Below are positions 1 through 11,663 of a stretch of 64,000 nucleotides of DNA, in pieces. The notes beneath the pieces were generated by a model, which saw nothing but the letters and a program-made list of their open reading frames with translations, had not been told where the DNA came from and did no database searches. Source of the DNA: Amphiura filiformis (lineage: Eukaryota; Echinodermata; Ophiuroidea; Amphilepidida; Amphiuridae); contig NC_092647.1 of the NCBI RefSeq assembly GCF_039555335.1, positions 19,872,880 through 19,936,879 of the forward strand. Reading direction: 5' to 3'. How positions within the stretch are numbered: the first letter of the stretch is position 1; every line of letters starts with the position of its first letter. Made by a program: the position numbers and the translations under genes.

Positions 1-260
1 CCTAAACAGGGATTTCATTCCTTGGATTAAATTTCATACCCTAAATTTCATTTCCACGTATTAGCAATTGCAATTTTGCTGCCCTTTTTTCTAATATTTC
101 ATGTTTTTGACACCCTAAACGTGTTACGTGCGTATCGTGCTTACCCATGAAAAAACTACCCTTTTTACGCGTTTTCATTATCGCGGATGGTGTACAGGCC
201 ACAATGGGAGTGACCCCACGGAACACAGCCTGGTGAGGTGAGGCATTAATTGATAATTAC
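1..260. other. Intron or flank left of the gene 1 membrane exon
   Basis: No exon recognised. It holds repeated CCCTAAA-like words (CCTAAACAGG, ACCCTAAATTTC, ACCCTAAACG) that look like part of a dispersed repeat. The following tail exon of gene 1 must lie outside the window. Confidence 0.4.
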
Positions 261-413
261 CTGTTTATGGATTGTTCATCTTGTTCAGCCCTACTAGTTA
301 TCTTGTGAAGGATTCCACGCTTGTGACAATAAAACAACAAAACCACTACAGCAGCAAGTATGATACATATTGCAATACCGATGCCTACACCAACTCCAGC
401 ACTGCCTGATTGC
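261..413 (-). CDS. Gene 1 exon 4: transmembrane segment
   Basis: A 153-nt exon (phase 2 to 2), the same length and phase as 55658-55810 in gene 4. It encodes QSGSAG, a GVGVGIGIA-led hydrophobic helix, then YCHKRGILHKITSRAEQDE. It ends in a consensus donor, so tail exons lie to the left of the window. Confidence 0.85.
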
Positions 414-3400
414 CTGGGTTTTATAAAGAATACAATATAATATTACAATATCTTTTTCATGGCCATGTTCACAGAAACATCTTTCCTTTTGGTTGCTAAG
501 CTTTCAAGTTTTATACATGAAAAATGCAGCTTATGATTAAATGACCCACTTCAAATTACTTTACTGGGATGATTGTGCATGAGATTTTAATTTGCATCAC
601 ATTTGGGTTAATTTTATCCAAGAAGGCAACTCCTTTCAATTGGACATCATTTTCAATACTCTCAAAAACTGTATATACTTTTGGTATCACTGGCAGTGTT
701 GCCAACTTGGTACAGATGATACATTATGAGCACAGGTGTACTCTGCTCAGTGGCGGTATCAGGAATTTTTTCAGGGGCATAGGGCAGCGGGCATGGAAAA
801 TTGGGGGGAATCAACAAATTTTGCACAAAATTACTGCAAAAAGTGACAAATTTTGTAATTTTGGTTAAAAGTGGGGAGGAAGGCAAGAATAATATGGGGG
901 GGTAGGATGCCTCTACAGGGGAAAATTCAAAATTGAAAGGGTACACAAATATTGAATGTACACCTTCAGCAAAATGCTTAAAGAAATCCTGGTTATAGGT
1001 TCATGGGAGTTAGGTTATGCTTCAATGTTATCTCATAAGAAGTCTACCTGGTCAGATTAATCTGAGAATCAAATGGCATCCAAGTCTGAGACATACAAAG
1101 GTAGATAAGAATCCTGACTTGACATATTAAAGTCAGTCCTCCAACATCACTATTTGATTTATTTTTTCTCTATTTTTTGAAAATGGTTTAAAACGTGGCA
1201 AAATCTTATTTGGTCAAATTACTGCAAATGATAATTCAAATTACTGGTTAATAAATCTATTTAGGAAATATGTTTGGGCTACTTACTCATCAGATGCACC
1301 TGGCACAACAGTGCTTGATGAATCATTTTCTGTCTGTATGGAACTAGATGAAGTGATGGTTGCTCCTGGATCAGGTTGTGAGGGATTGGATTGAACATCA
1401 GTCCTTGCATGGGCCGATATTGTAGTTTTGACCACCTCTGCATCTGTAGACGGGGTAGTGATGTCATTTTGTTGTTCTGAAGTGGTTTTAATAGCTGTGG
1501 ATGTTGTAGATGAAGTGGTTGTTTCACCATTTTGTTCAGCAGTGGTGGTTTCATTAGAAGTCGTTGAAGTAATAGGTGACATGGTTGTTTCAACAGGTTC
1601 ACATTCACAAGACACAAAACAACATCTCCATTGGCAGCCATCATGACAATTTCCCCCAGCATTCCTAGGAAAGGCTGTACATGATAATATACCATTTATA
1701 TTTCCATGGCAGCAGGACCATGAATTGCAGTTGTCAGGAAAGTTCCTAGGGTTACATTCTTCAATATCTGCAATAATATCACACTGTGGTCCGGTGAAGC
1801 CATTTTCAACAAATTCCACTGTAAAAAAGAAGAAAAACAATGATAGTTTAGTCCTAAATATTATATCAGCTGCAGTGCAAAGCAATCAGAAATAGTTTAG
1901 GAGAGTGACAAGACACAAGAGCAGCATAATATTTTTATTTGTTTATATGTTCAACACCATCTTAAACTAAACATATATTCATAATTGCTCTAAAATATGA
2001 TTGTGGGTAACAAAACTATAAAATTCTTATATTTTGGGATGCCTTGCATTCATTTACTATCAAAAAAGGGTATCTTTGAAATATCGATATATTAGTGAAA
2101 AAAAGGGTGTTGTTGAGGGGCCAAAAATGGCAAAATTGCTAAAGAAAAGTGTGTTTTTCATGTGAAAACTTTTCAAAGTTTGCACCTAAAAATATACGGG
2201 AGGGCCCATGCCAGGCCTGTATATGCAATGGTATGTGTGTGTGTGTGTGTGTGTGTTCCAATTTGCTAGCGTAGCGAGTACAAATTAGGTGGAAAAAAGT
2301 CATAGATTGTCGTGAAACTTTGCTTGATGTGATCACAATTAAGTGCCCACAATTTAAAGACATATCAAGGTCATAATGTGGTCAATTGAGCATTTCCATG
2401 AAACGTGGTGGATGTGATCACAATTAAGCGCCAAACATATTCAAGGTCATGTCAAGGTCATCTGAGGTCTGCTGTTGGATTGTTGGACGGTAATGAAATT
2501 TGGTGGGCATCTTTCAGCGGGGAAAATTTTCAAGGTTATCTGAGGTCAACTGAATATTGATGGTTGTATGCAACCGACTACATTTTCATTGATTTTTAGG
2601 CCAATTCATGACCGCATTACCGTCTCGGTATATTCTTCAATCTCCCATATGAATTTGGTGACATTTGGATCAAAACTGACAGAGCCTTTGATTAACTCAC
2701 ATACAGTCACATACAACATTTCCCTATTTATAGTAAGATTCTGATTTAAATATATTTAGCACACATTTGAAGAGTAAATTTGTATTTGTATTTCTTAGTA
2801 TATCCTTGGTGGTATTTACCAATAAATACCCATATGTCCTATCCGGTTAATTAATTTACACAAAAAACAAACCAGCATATCAGGTACTTATCAATGCTAA
2901 ATTATGATACTTGATCTTCAGCTGTGGCATTGTCTTTTTTAAAGACATTTCTTGTTTAATGCTTTTTTGGAAAGGTCAGCTTTCCACAAAATCCCCCCTG
3001 AAAAAAAGTCTACTTTTAAAAATCGGCACCACAAAAGAAAATTGTGCGTACGGGCCTGGCCATAGCACAATGTTAGGTTCATCATGTTGCATTAATGTAA
3101 GTAAATTGGGTAAAACAAAACCAAAGGTTTACTTTCAATTAGTATCACATTATTTGATTTGTTTTGTATAGAACCAACGCAGTGTAAGTTTTATCCATAG
3201 TAGTGGTGTGCGAAGTTAGATGAAAGTAGACAAAAGTGAGAAGAAAAAAATATGTTTATTTATGTATTTTTTTTTATATTTAATTTAATTTAATTTTTTT
3301 AAATTTTATTTAATTTAATTTAATTTAATTTAATTTAATTTAATTTAATTTAATTTAATTTAATTTAATTTAATTTAATTTAATTTCATTTCATTTCATT

Positions 3401-4222
3401 TTTTGTTTTATTTTATTTTATTTTATTTTATTTGTTTTGTTTTGTTTTGTTTTGTTTTGTTTTGTTTTGTTTTGTTTTGTTTTACTTTATTTTGTTTTAT
3501 TTTATTTTATGTCATTTTTATTTTTTTGTTTCATTCATTCTGCATATTTTACCTTCAAGACCTCTGGAGGGGTTGTCACAGGCGCCAGTACCAACACACC
3601 CACATGAACTGCAAATAATATAAGTCAATTCAATACAAAAATCATCAAATAATTTTCATTAATTTGATAGGTCGTTGCATTCCATTTGTGAATGTAGACT
3701 CCCAGAAATAAATAAATAAATAAATAAATAAATGAATGAATGAATGAATGAATGAATGAATGAATGAATGAATGAATGAATGAATGAATGAATGAAGGAT
3801 GGAAGGAAGGAAGGAAGGAAGGAAGGTAGGAAGGAAGGAAGGAAGGAAGGAATGTATGTTGGGTTATTTATAAAAAGAACCTAATACATGCAAACATTTT
3901 GTGGCAGCTTTTAGATATGTTATGGAAACATTTTATAACCCTAATATATAACTTGACATTAAAATGTTTTCTGGGATTAAGACTGCAAATCTTTATCACC
4001 AATCAACATTAACACATCACAGCAGATACTGTAGAAACAAAGGAGAACAAAACCACAATGGATGTTTTATTCATAAAATTACAATATTCTAATGTATTTT
4101 TACACACATAAACATACCAGTCAAGAAGAAGATTTTCTGCATAAGTATTCTTCACCATCAACAGTATCATCATCTGCAGTGAATACTTCAGGAACCTAGC
4201 CATGTCTATGATTGAAACTAGC
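261..4222 (-). CDS. Gene 1: 12-Cys/mucin-stalk type I membrane receptor (3' part outside window)
   Basis: Four exons join in frame: 4118-4222 (ATG at 4203-4201), 3553-3608, 1287-1818 and 261-413; the CDS so far is 827 nt, 275 aa. All junctions are GT-AG, with phases 2, 1, 2, 2 shared by the paralogues. Order: hydrophobic signal peptide (about residues 1-22); C29-x-C-x-C split over the first junction; 12-Cys domain with cysteines at 60, 69, 78, 83, 84, 94, 105, 109, 113, 114, 118 and 120 and the W-x-C-C motif; Ser/Thr-rich stalk 121-226 full of TTS/TTT runs; membrane helix about 231-253 with alternating Gly; then YCHKRG and a basic start of tail. The exon at 261 ends on a donor (GTAATT), so the tail continues beyond the left border and its signalling motifs are unknown. 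Signal, ectodomain and introns are closest to gene 4. The architecture is seen directly; a receptor role is inferred. I cannot name the 12-Cys domain. Confidence 0.85.
414..1286. other. Gene 1 intron 3
   Basis: Segments 478-600 and 1018-1175 match gene 4 intron segments 57118-57320 and 57345-57500, showing that introns were duplicated with the exons. A fragment starting CAGTGGCGG near 749, with GGGG tracts, looks like a hAT-type repeat piece absent from gene 4. Confidence 0.5.
1287..1818 (-). CDS. Gene 1 exon 3: 12-Cys domain and mucin-like stalk
   Basis: A 532-nt exon, acceptor TTTTTTACAG, donor GTAAGT, phase 1 in and 2 out. It starts V-E-F-V-E-N-G-F-T-G-P-Q-C, holds all 12 domain cysteines, then about 105 Thr/Ser-rich residues. 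Part of the plus strand over this stalk is open only because ACA/ACT codons read as TGT/AGT on the other strand. Confidence 0.88.
1819..3552. other. Gene 1 intron 2: GT microsatellite and repeat fragments
   Basis: A (GT)n run lies near 2236-2256. From about 2260 to 2640 are repeated phrases GTGATCACAATTAAG and AAGGTCAT. A truncated hAT-like end (GTACGGGCCTG) lies near 3046-3056. Simple repeats fill 3278-3530. No coding signal is seen. Confidence 0.5.
3278..3530. repeat. Pentanucleotide repeat tract (TTTAA to TTTTG)
   Basis: Successive (TTTAA)n, (TTTCA)n, (TTTTA)n and (TTTTG)n blocks. Open frames reading FILFYFI or FVLFCFVLF here are products of the repeat. The tract ends about 20 bp from gene 1 exon 2. 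Confidence 0.9.
3553..3608 (-). CDS. Gene 1 exon 2: CxCxC mini-exon
   Basis: This 56-nt exon (phase 2 in, phase 1 out) completes Cys29 and encodes SCGCVGTGACDNPSRGLE. Its acceptor is TTTGCAG and its donor GTAAAA, matching the gene 4 mini-exon 59407-59462 in length and phase. It is wedged between two long simple-repeat tracts. Confidence 0.8.
3709..3852. repeat. Tetranucleotide repeat tract (AAAT, GAAT, GGAA)
   Basis: Perfect runs of AAAT, then GAAT, then GGAA with one GGTA interruption. It lies in gene 1 intron 1, about 100 bp upstream of exon 2. Confidence 0.9.
4118..4222 (-). CDS. Gene 1 exon 1: signal peptide
   Basis: The acceptor after a T-rich tract ends at 4223. The ATG is at 4203-4201, after 19 nt of 5' leader. 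It encodes 28 residues, MARFLKYSLQMMILLMV then KNTYAENLLLD, and ends TG before GTATGT (phase 2). It is nearly identical to the gene 4 signal exon at 60157-60257. Confidence 0.85.
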
Positions 4223-4807
4223 CTAAAAACAAAACAAATATTAGAACACAAGCTAATACAATCATCATGATTAATGTGCTTGTTTTTAGGTTGTCTAATT
4301 TTTATCTCATCTGAAGTGTGAAATGTATCTGCCCATCTGTGTTACTGATCATTCCCAACCTTGTTGACAAATTATCTGTTAGGCTATGGTTTCCATATGT
4401 GTTGCCAAAAAGCCAAATGAAACAAGCAGAGGTGCAAGCAATTTTTGGTAGGTCAAAGAGGCAATTATTTTAATAACATGCTCTAAAACAGCTTAGGAAA
4501 ACAGTACAGAAACATTCAAATATGCACAATATTCTGCTCGCTAGGCTTGCATTATATATAGCTAGACCATTTAAGGTTTGCAAATTAGGAACCAACAAAT
4601 TTGGCATGTGCCAAGGGGGGGGGGAATCTATTGCAGGCCGAGAGGGTGGGGCTCGCAATTTTTAGAAGGCTAAGACTGATAGGAGGCAAGTGTTTTTGGC
4701 ATGCCATTTAAAAATTAATACCCTTTGGGCTCATAATTATTGCAAACATATCTCTGCACTGAGTATAATAACTAAATAGTTACACTAAATTACATTACAA
4801 GATTCTT

Positions 4808-4981
4808 ATTGCGGCTGCCCGCACAGGTACACTGACTGGTGCACACGAAGTACCCACTTAGTACCAATGCTGCTACTGCACAGGACCCACCAGCAGTGGT
4901 ACTGCACCGGTACTACACTGGTACTGCACGGTACTTGGCAACAGTACTTGGCGACAGTGTATCTGTGCAGGCAGCCCCAAT
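4808..4981. mobile_element. 174-bp MITE with GGGCTGCC-type termini
   Basis: Ends ATTGCGGCTGCC and GGCAGCCCCAAT are inverted repeats of about 27 bp (through GCACAGGTACACTG). The interior has repeated GGTAC and GGTACTGCAC words. The superfamily is not assigned. Confidence 0.75.
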
Positions 4982-5026
4982 AGAAATATTGTAGTGTATC
5001 AGCAATCTAAAGAAACCAACACTTAC

Positions 5027-6090
5027 CTGTGGGTACATCTGAAGTAGGCCTACTGTCAATAATCATAAAGTAAGTTTTTCCACTACCAGCTGCCAACATT
5101 GTCACTTTGTCCTTGTTTGTTTGTTTTTTTGTTCAAACCACTGTCTATTTTTCAAAATAGATAAAGCGCAAAAAGGAAATTGTACCCATGCCAATACCTT
5201 GTATTCAATACTACAGCGGTCAACACAATACACAGTGCATATTATACTTTGTCAAAAGGCATAGTTCCGAATTCTAAAAACTTCTGCATTGCAAAATACA
5301 AATAGGTCTACACTTGAAATTTACTATATACGATACAGGATGAGGTTGAAGCGTGACTAGTAGGCCAACCTTTTCACACATCCTCTACTTTAAAGGTGGG
5401 TAACATGATTGACAGCCTCATCAACCACTTTACCCCATCAAAATGCCGACTTTGGTATCAGGTAAAAGCTCATATTTTTCTCATTAACATATTGAAATTA
5501 GGCCTTCCAAATCGGTATATTTCTGAAGAAATTATTAAAAAATTGTTTAATTAGTCTCAATTGTGGTATACCACATCTGAGACTAATTCAACAGTTTTTT
5601 GATGATATCTTTGGAGATATACTAATTTGGAACTCCTAATTTCAATATGTTTAGGAAAAAAAAGGATCTTTCATTTATTATAGAATCATGATGGATATCA
5701 GTAGTAAAAACACTTTAGATTACCAGTATCAAGCTGTATAAATGTCAATAATTCCGCAAGGAATTAGTCACATTTACAAGGAACATTTACGTGTTCTTAC
5801 ACAAATGCTTGAAAGGGACATTTTATGTTATACTTAAGTTTTGAAGAATTTGATTTTCAAAATATATTGGGTCACCTTCCTTTAAAAGCTTTTAATGAAA
5901 GTCAAGAAAAACATAAGCAGTGAAAATTAAAATCTCTGCAACTAGCACTGTTAGCAATTTTAATCACTAATAGTAATTTAAGAATATAGGCCTATTAATG
6001 CTAAAATTGTAAGCAATCTAAACACACCAACACTTACCTAGCTATGAGTGAATCGTCTTCATGAAAAGTCTCTTCAAACCAACAGCATTG
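5027..6090 (-). promoter_or_regulatory. Two duplicated possible 5' non-coding exons upstream of gene 1
   Basis: Similar blocks end at consensus minus-strand donors (GTAAGTG) whose upstream exon bases end at 5027 and 6038. Both share the word CCAACACTTACCT and a following T/G-rich tract. They could be alternative first exons splicing to the acceptor at 4223. No coding potential is seen and transcription is unproven. Confidence 0.25.
5488..5649. repeat. 162-bp foldback
   Basis: Arms starting CATATTGAAATTAGG and ending CCTAATTTCAATATG pair across GAGACTAATT and AATTAGTCTC inner arms. It probably is a small MITE in the gene 1 to gene 2 intergenic region. Confidence 0.65.
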
Positions 6091-6235
6091 TTACATTGTC
6101 ATGCTCCTTGCAATTTCTTTTTTTGTTTCAAAACCATGATGTACTAACTTTGAAATTAAACCAGCAAGACAATGATGTTATTGCAATATTTTACCCATTT
6201 CTAAATGCCACTTCCTTGTTAATCTAATGCTACAG

Positions 6236-7291
6236 CAGGCGCGGATTCAGGGGGGGGGGGCCCGGCGGAGAGAAGAGAAAGAGGAGAAAAGGAGAAAAAA
6301 AGAAGAAAAAAGGGAAAAGGAGAAGGGAAAAGGTTAAATTGCACATATGGCCCATGCCTAAATCGCAGTCGGGTCAGTCTATATAGGTATGTGATTATTT
6401 TGCTTGAAGGCGGGTCCTCTGCCTAAAAGCATGTGAAAATACGGCGGCCCACCGATATGTAGGGCCCGTCACATTTTGTCACCAAATTCAGTAGGCCTAT
6501 TAAGACGGACTCCGAGCCGACTTCAATTCAACACCATGCATGCTTTAATTGCGAATCTCAAGTCTTAGGCCTATAAAGTGTCAGTGTTACATTTAAAATT
6601 TTACAAACCTTTCAAAAAAACGCATAATGATAGTGTAAAATGGTCCACCAAATGGCTTCAATTAGGTCTTCATTTTGCAAAAGTTTCTCACTTCTGAGGG
6701 GGGCATATCCCCCCTCAGACACCCCTCTGTGTGCGCAATTTTATGTTTACATCTAAAGCAATATAGGGTAATTTATTTATAAAGGTTAAAACTTGTCCAC
6801 GAATGGCTTCAATTGGGCCTTCATTTACAAATTTTTCGCCTTTTGAAACATAAAATTTTACACAATAAATAGTGCAAAATAGTCCACCAAATGGCTTCAA
6901 TAGGCCTTCATTTTACAAATTTTTCTCACTTCTGAGGGGAACATCCCCTCAGACACCCCCTCAAAGTCTTGCAACTTTATTGGTACATAATTATAAACCA
7001 ATAATTCACACAATAAAAGTCAAAACTTGTCCACACTAATGGCTTCAATTGGGCTGTTTTTCTCAAATTTTAGGCTTTTTCAAACCAAAATTTTACACAA
7101 TAATAGTGACAAAATGGTCCACCAAATGGCTTCAAATGGGTCTACATTTTCCAAAAGTTTCTAACTTCTGAGGGGGGCACATCCCCCTCAGGCACTCCCA
7201 TGGCATAAGCGCTGCCCGGATAAGCTCATGCCATTACTTACATTTTTTTCAAAATTGGGCCCCCCCTCTGACTGCTCTGGATCCGCCACTG
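6236..7291. mobile_element. 1056-bp non-autonomous hAT-like element
   Basis: Perfect 8-bp target duplication TGCTACAG at 6228-6235 and 7292-7299. Terminal inverted repeats are CAGGCGCGGATTCAG and the complement CAGTGGCGGATCCAG. The interior is several copies of a unit with GGTCCACCAAATGGCTTCAA and CTTCTGAGGGG. No transposase frame is present. 8-bp duplications are typical of hAT. Confidence 0.85.
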
Positions 7292-7764
7292 TGCTACAGT
7301 CAATATACAGCACACTGTATACAAAGGTACAGGAATTGTCCAAACTCTTTCAGGGTCAAACTTTCAAGTTCAATAAGTTTCCTATAAAATACATGCATTT
7401 TTATGGGCACACAAAAACCGGTTTTAAGTTCTATTATATTTGCAGTGACTAATATAAAGCGTGCATAATCGCCCTACCTTCAAACGTGTTCAAAGCAAAG
7501 TTAAACCAGGGCACGTTTATTACCCTACATGGTTGGATGAGCTTGTATGTAAATATCCTTGTTGGTTGAATTCCAATGTATGCTCAGAATTTTTTCAGAC
7601 AATAGAAATATAAATTATTTTTTATTTTGTTTGTGGCAAATTTAGGGTGCACAACACTTTAAAAAGTTCTCATTGGCTATTATACTTGTATCAAACCCTC
7701 AGAATAAATCATCATTGTTTAGGCTACTGGTGGTGTAACTTGCCTGGTTAGAACAGTTTTATTA

Positions 7765-8091
7765 ATAGTTTGTCTCAAAGCCCCCTCATGCATTAGTAAA
7801 ATTGCCCGCTGGATGGAGTAAATTTTATTTTTCCTCTGTTTTTTTTTTCAAATATCCCGGCAAATACACCACACAAATATCTCACGTCTGACATTGTCAG
7901 ACATGAAAATATCAAATTCATCATCTTGACCGCAGTGAAACCTCCTTGAGAGATGAAAGGTGATCTTATCTTGTCAAAACAAAAAACTCATCCCACAGAT
8001 ATAAAAAAAAAAAAATTAAAAAAAAAAACCCTATGAAAACCTGCATTCTGCATTAGGTTTACAACTTAGGAAGGACTTTGAGACAAACTAT
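7765..8091. mobile_element. MITE with ATAGTTTGTCTCAAAG termini
   Basis: The start ATAGTTTGTCTCAAAG and end CTTTGAGACAAACTAT are inverted. Its right part (CTGCATTCTGCATTAGG) matches the element at 38991-39394, so the two are one family. No coding frame. Confidence 0.65.
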
Positions 8092-11000
8092 CAAATTAAG
8101 ATGGCATATAACCAGTTAACCAGTCAACAAATGTTAACACCTTTTCAAATAAAATTTAGTAATTCTATGAAATATTTTAAATATTTGACAATTTCATGAA
8201 ACATAAAAAGAAGAAAAAGTTTAGTTGCATTCATGCTGATTTATTACAAAACTTGAGTACAAAAATAATACATAAATAACACTTTGTGTTATTTTTTGGC
8301 AAGGTATGGCTACATGATACCCAGCTGAGTACATATTGAAAGATAACATATATACTGAACATTTTGTATAAAACTTAGTCTATTACAAAATTACACAAAA
8401 ACAAGTATTTTAACAATAAAATGCATTGTATGCATATTTGAATAAATAAATAAAGCAGATTTAGAATTGTAAAAACATGAAAACAAAGAACAATAATTAT
8501 TATTTCATTATTTTTCGTATAATATGCTTTAAAATACATTTAACAATACATTATACAAAATCTGAATATTTTATATTCTTGGTACTTGGTACCATGTACA
8601 AATTGAAACTTAAACTTATTTGTTTTCTTACTGTATAGTGTCCATTTGGCTCTTGCATTGTCATTGAACTTAGTTCAAGTAAGTTACAAAAAAGTTACAA
8701 AGGCTTAAATGCAAAATACAAAATTTATACAAGTAATTTCAAACATACGCTGCATATGTACAGTCTTGCAAATGTTTGCTGTTTGTCTTTATCTTTTTGT
8801 CTTTCTCTGTCATACATCCACACCCAGGCAATCCCTCATACACTCACACCCCCACCCCCACCCCCACACACACCCCCACCCCACTCCCCCTACTTATAAA
8901 AACTGTGCAACCATGAACCTTTTTTTCACCAATACCCTATTAACCATAAACCGAGGACACCCGCCAAACTCATACACTAGACCTTTTACATTCTAAAGGG
9001 CAGTTCCCCTACCCTAACAAATGTGAACATTGGTTTAAAGTAACAGCAAATCACATTCTGCTTAGCATTTCCGACAACCATTGAGGTAGTAAAAAGGTCC
9101 ATGTTTGCAAGTTTTTATAAATGTATCCCTACCCCACCCACTTAGCCCTACTTGTGTGAACCGAGGACATCAGTACCCCTTGATTTTACAATGGTTTGAC
9201 ACTTCATAAGAGACTGAGGATAGGTATTACACCCCAACAGAGGCCTTTTTTAAATGCACTTATATGTATATTTATGTTTGTAACCCTCTATTGAGCAGGG
9301 TCTAAAAAGCATGGAGATCGACCTCTGTTATTGTGTGTCCGCAGTTACTGAGCTAATATGTCCTCATTACCAGGTGAAAACAGACATACAAACACAACTC
9401 ACACATGCAACCCTGTTTGTGTTTGCCAGCAATCGTGGACATTGTGTATTGCTATCAAAACAAGGACATCTGAATCAACATTTAATTCACAAACCAAAGA
9501 CGCAATGTTGTGCGTGTATAGCTGCGTATTTAGGCCTATAAACCAGAGTCGCTATTTTTAATGCACAATAGCGAACTTATCTCTCAAATGCATTTGGCAT
9601 GCAATTGGGACATACTGCAGACCTCCTCAAACCGAGGACGGTGCTCGTCTGCAGGTAAGTCCACAATTTAAAGTGAAAAATATTGTGTGTGTCCTTTGAA
9701 TAATAATTTTTCACTATGAACCATCAACAACTGTACCGTTAGTTATTGATTATTCCCCAATTCTGACCCATCTATTGTTAACCCGGCCATCCGTTATTTG
9801 TTTAACAATGAACTTGATTAAAAATCGATACAGCATCTCCTCGCTATATCTACAGTGCATAGGCGTACACGCATCGTGGCATTTTAATATTGAGACATTA
9901 GCGTGATCATTTCTTGCATGATTTATATATTATATTAATTTTTTTCACTTAAAAAGTATCAAATCACAGAATAAAATGTTTGCTTCTTTTACTATATAAA
10001 ACATACACATTCCTTCCTTAAGAATCACGCAAGCAACGAACAAGCAGACATGTTTTTAATGTTTTAATGTCAAAATTCCGTGCATAATACGGCCCACAAA
10101 TATCGTTGAAATTCACTACTTTCATTTAATTTCCGACCAAATGTGTTTCTAGTTTTAATGAGCACGACAGTCAATGTTTATGGTATTGAAATAAAAAGTT
10201 TGGATTATTATTGGTATAAATCTAAATTTCTTGTTTGAAAACAGTCAAAATATCCATTTTTTGTGTAAAAAATATGCCATATATAAAACATTGTATCTCG
10301 CTTATTTTTAGGTCGATTTAACTCGAGTTTTTTGCAATTAATTTATATGACTGTAAAATAAAATTTAGAAACACAAACTGGCCTGGTAGTCTCATACCTA
10401 GACAGAACAACCTGTGTTTTGTATCAATCCCAAGCGGGATGACGTCACCACGAGGAACTAAATGGACGCGACTATTCGGCAAACTAGCGTTGCATGATGG
10501 GTAATTTCTGGTTCGGTGAACATGAACAAGACTGCACAGTGTCAACGGCGATCGGCCCATAAAAATGATTAAACATTTTACTGCAAATGATTAGCTGAAA
10601 AATATGACCCGAGTATAATTTCTCTATTTATACAAAATACCTCTTTACAGCATTAACTCCGTTTGTTGTCTCTGATATCTGTCTTCATTAGTCTTTTTAC
10701 AAAATAATCTTTTCAGGACATTGACTTTTGTAGTCCCTTTATTTGTAGCTTCTACCATGCTGTCAAAATCTTCATAAAAGTTATTTTTATAGTGTTGTTA
10801 GCCCTTCGGTGGTTTTCTTGTTCCAATGCTTGTTTTATATCCACAGCAGGATTCTGGAGGGGAAAAATTAAAAAGATGAGAAACTACACCTAATTTTGAT
10901 TGAAATGATACTTAACAAGTATTTTTCTTTCCCAGATTAAGAAAAAAATGAGAGTCATTGTTCTATTCACAGACCCTATAAAATCCATAGACCCATATAC

Positions 11001-11663
11001 GTCCTCTATGTTCATTGAACATTGTTCAATCTCCCCTTTGTGGAAACTTTAGCCATGCCAATCTTCAAGATCAGTTTTTCCTTTTACATCAAAACTTTTT
11101 CAGCCTTTAAATTATGGGTGTCAATATGCTTTTACCAGTTCAAGATATAGATGGATTGTTGTCCAGGTGCAGTGGTTGTGTTGATGGTACATATTTTTTT
11201 AGGATACCCGAAACTCACCACGCACAATATTTGAAAGATCATACTTATTTATTAGCATTTTTTTAAAAATTGCATTAACATTTTAAAAGTAGATGAGTGC
11301 CATCTCATTCAGCAATGTTCAAGTACTTGGAAAACAATTTGTTCAGCACCATGAGTACATTCAAGAAAGACTGATATCAGGATTTAATTTTGGTAAATCC
11401 CATAATTCATTGCAGTTAGACAGGAGATATCGTCATTTGACGTCATGCCGATGCGAACATCGTTTAGTGAACATTGTTACTGCACATTGCAAGTCGGCGT
11501 GATGTGAAATGACGAGATCTCAGGTCGAAACGCAAGAAATTATGGAATTTATCAAAAAGGTCAATTGTGAGGATCTTGTTCTTTAATTTTTTAGCGTATG
11601 TTACAATAAAAAGCTATTGCCAATTATCTGTTAGAGTACAAATGTTACCTGTTGATGCTGAGG
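8092..11663. other. Intergenic region downstream of gene 2
   Basis: AT-rich; a C-rich (CACCCC)n tract lies near 8846-8893. Repeated CCGAGGAC words occur between 8950 and 9640, suggesting an unrecognised dispersed repeat. A CRE-bearing block lies near 10440. The gene 2 3' UTR should lie just below 11664; a minus-strand AATAAA is near 11246-11255. No gene is recognised. Confidence 0.4.
10380..10560. promoter_or_regulatory. CpG-containing block with a perfect CRE (TGACGTCA)
   Basis: This short stretch is richer in CG than its AT-rich surroundings. It holds a palindromic TGACGTCA near 10440 and GCATGATGGGTAATT near 10491-10505, which resembles a degraded ZNF143-type motif. It could be a promoter or enhancer. 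No gene reading out of it could be recognised. Confidence 0.25.

Noticed and set aside
1279-1695. Minus-strand open frame rich in Leu/Gln/Met over the gene 1 stalk
   Set aside because: It is an out-of-frame shadow of the Thr-rich stalk codons of gene 1 exon 3.
3403-3623. Open frames reading FILFYFI and FVLFCF
   Set aside because: Translation of TTTTA and TTTTG simple repeats; no gene.
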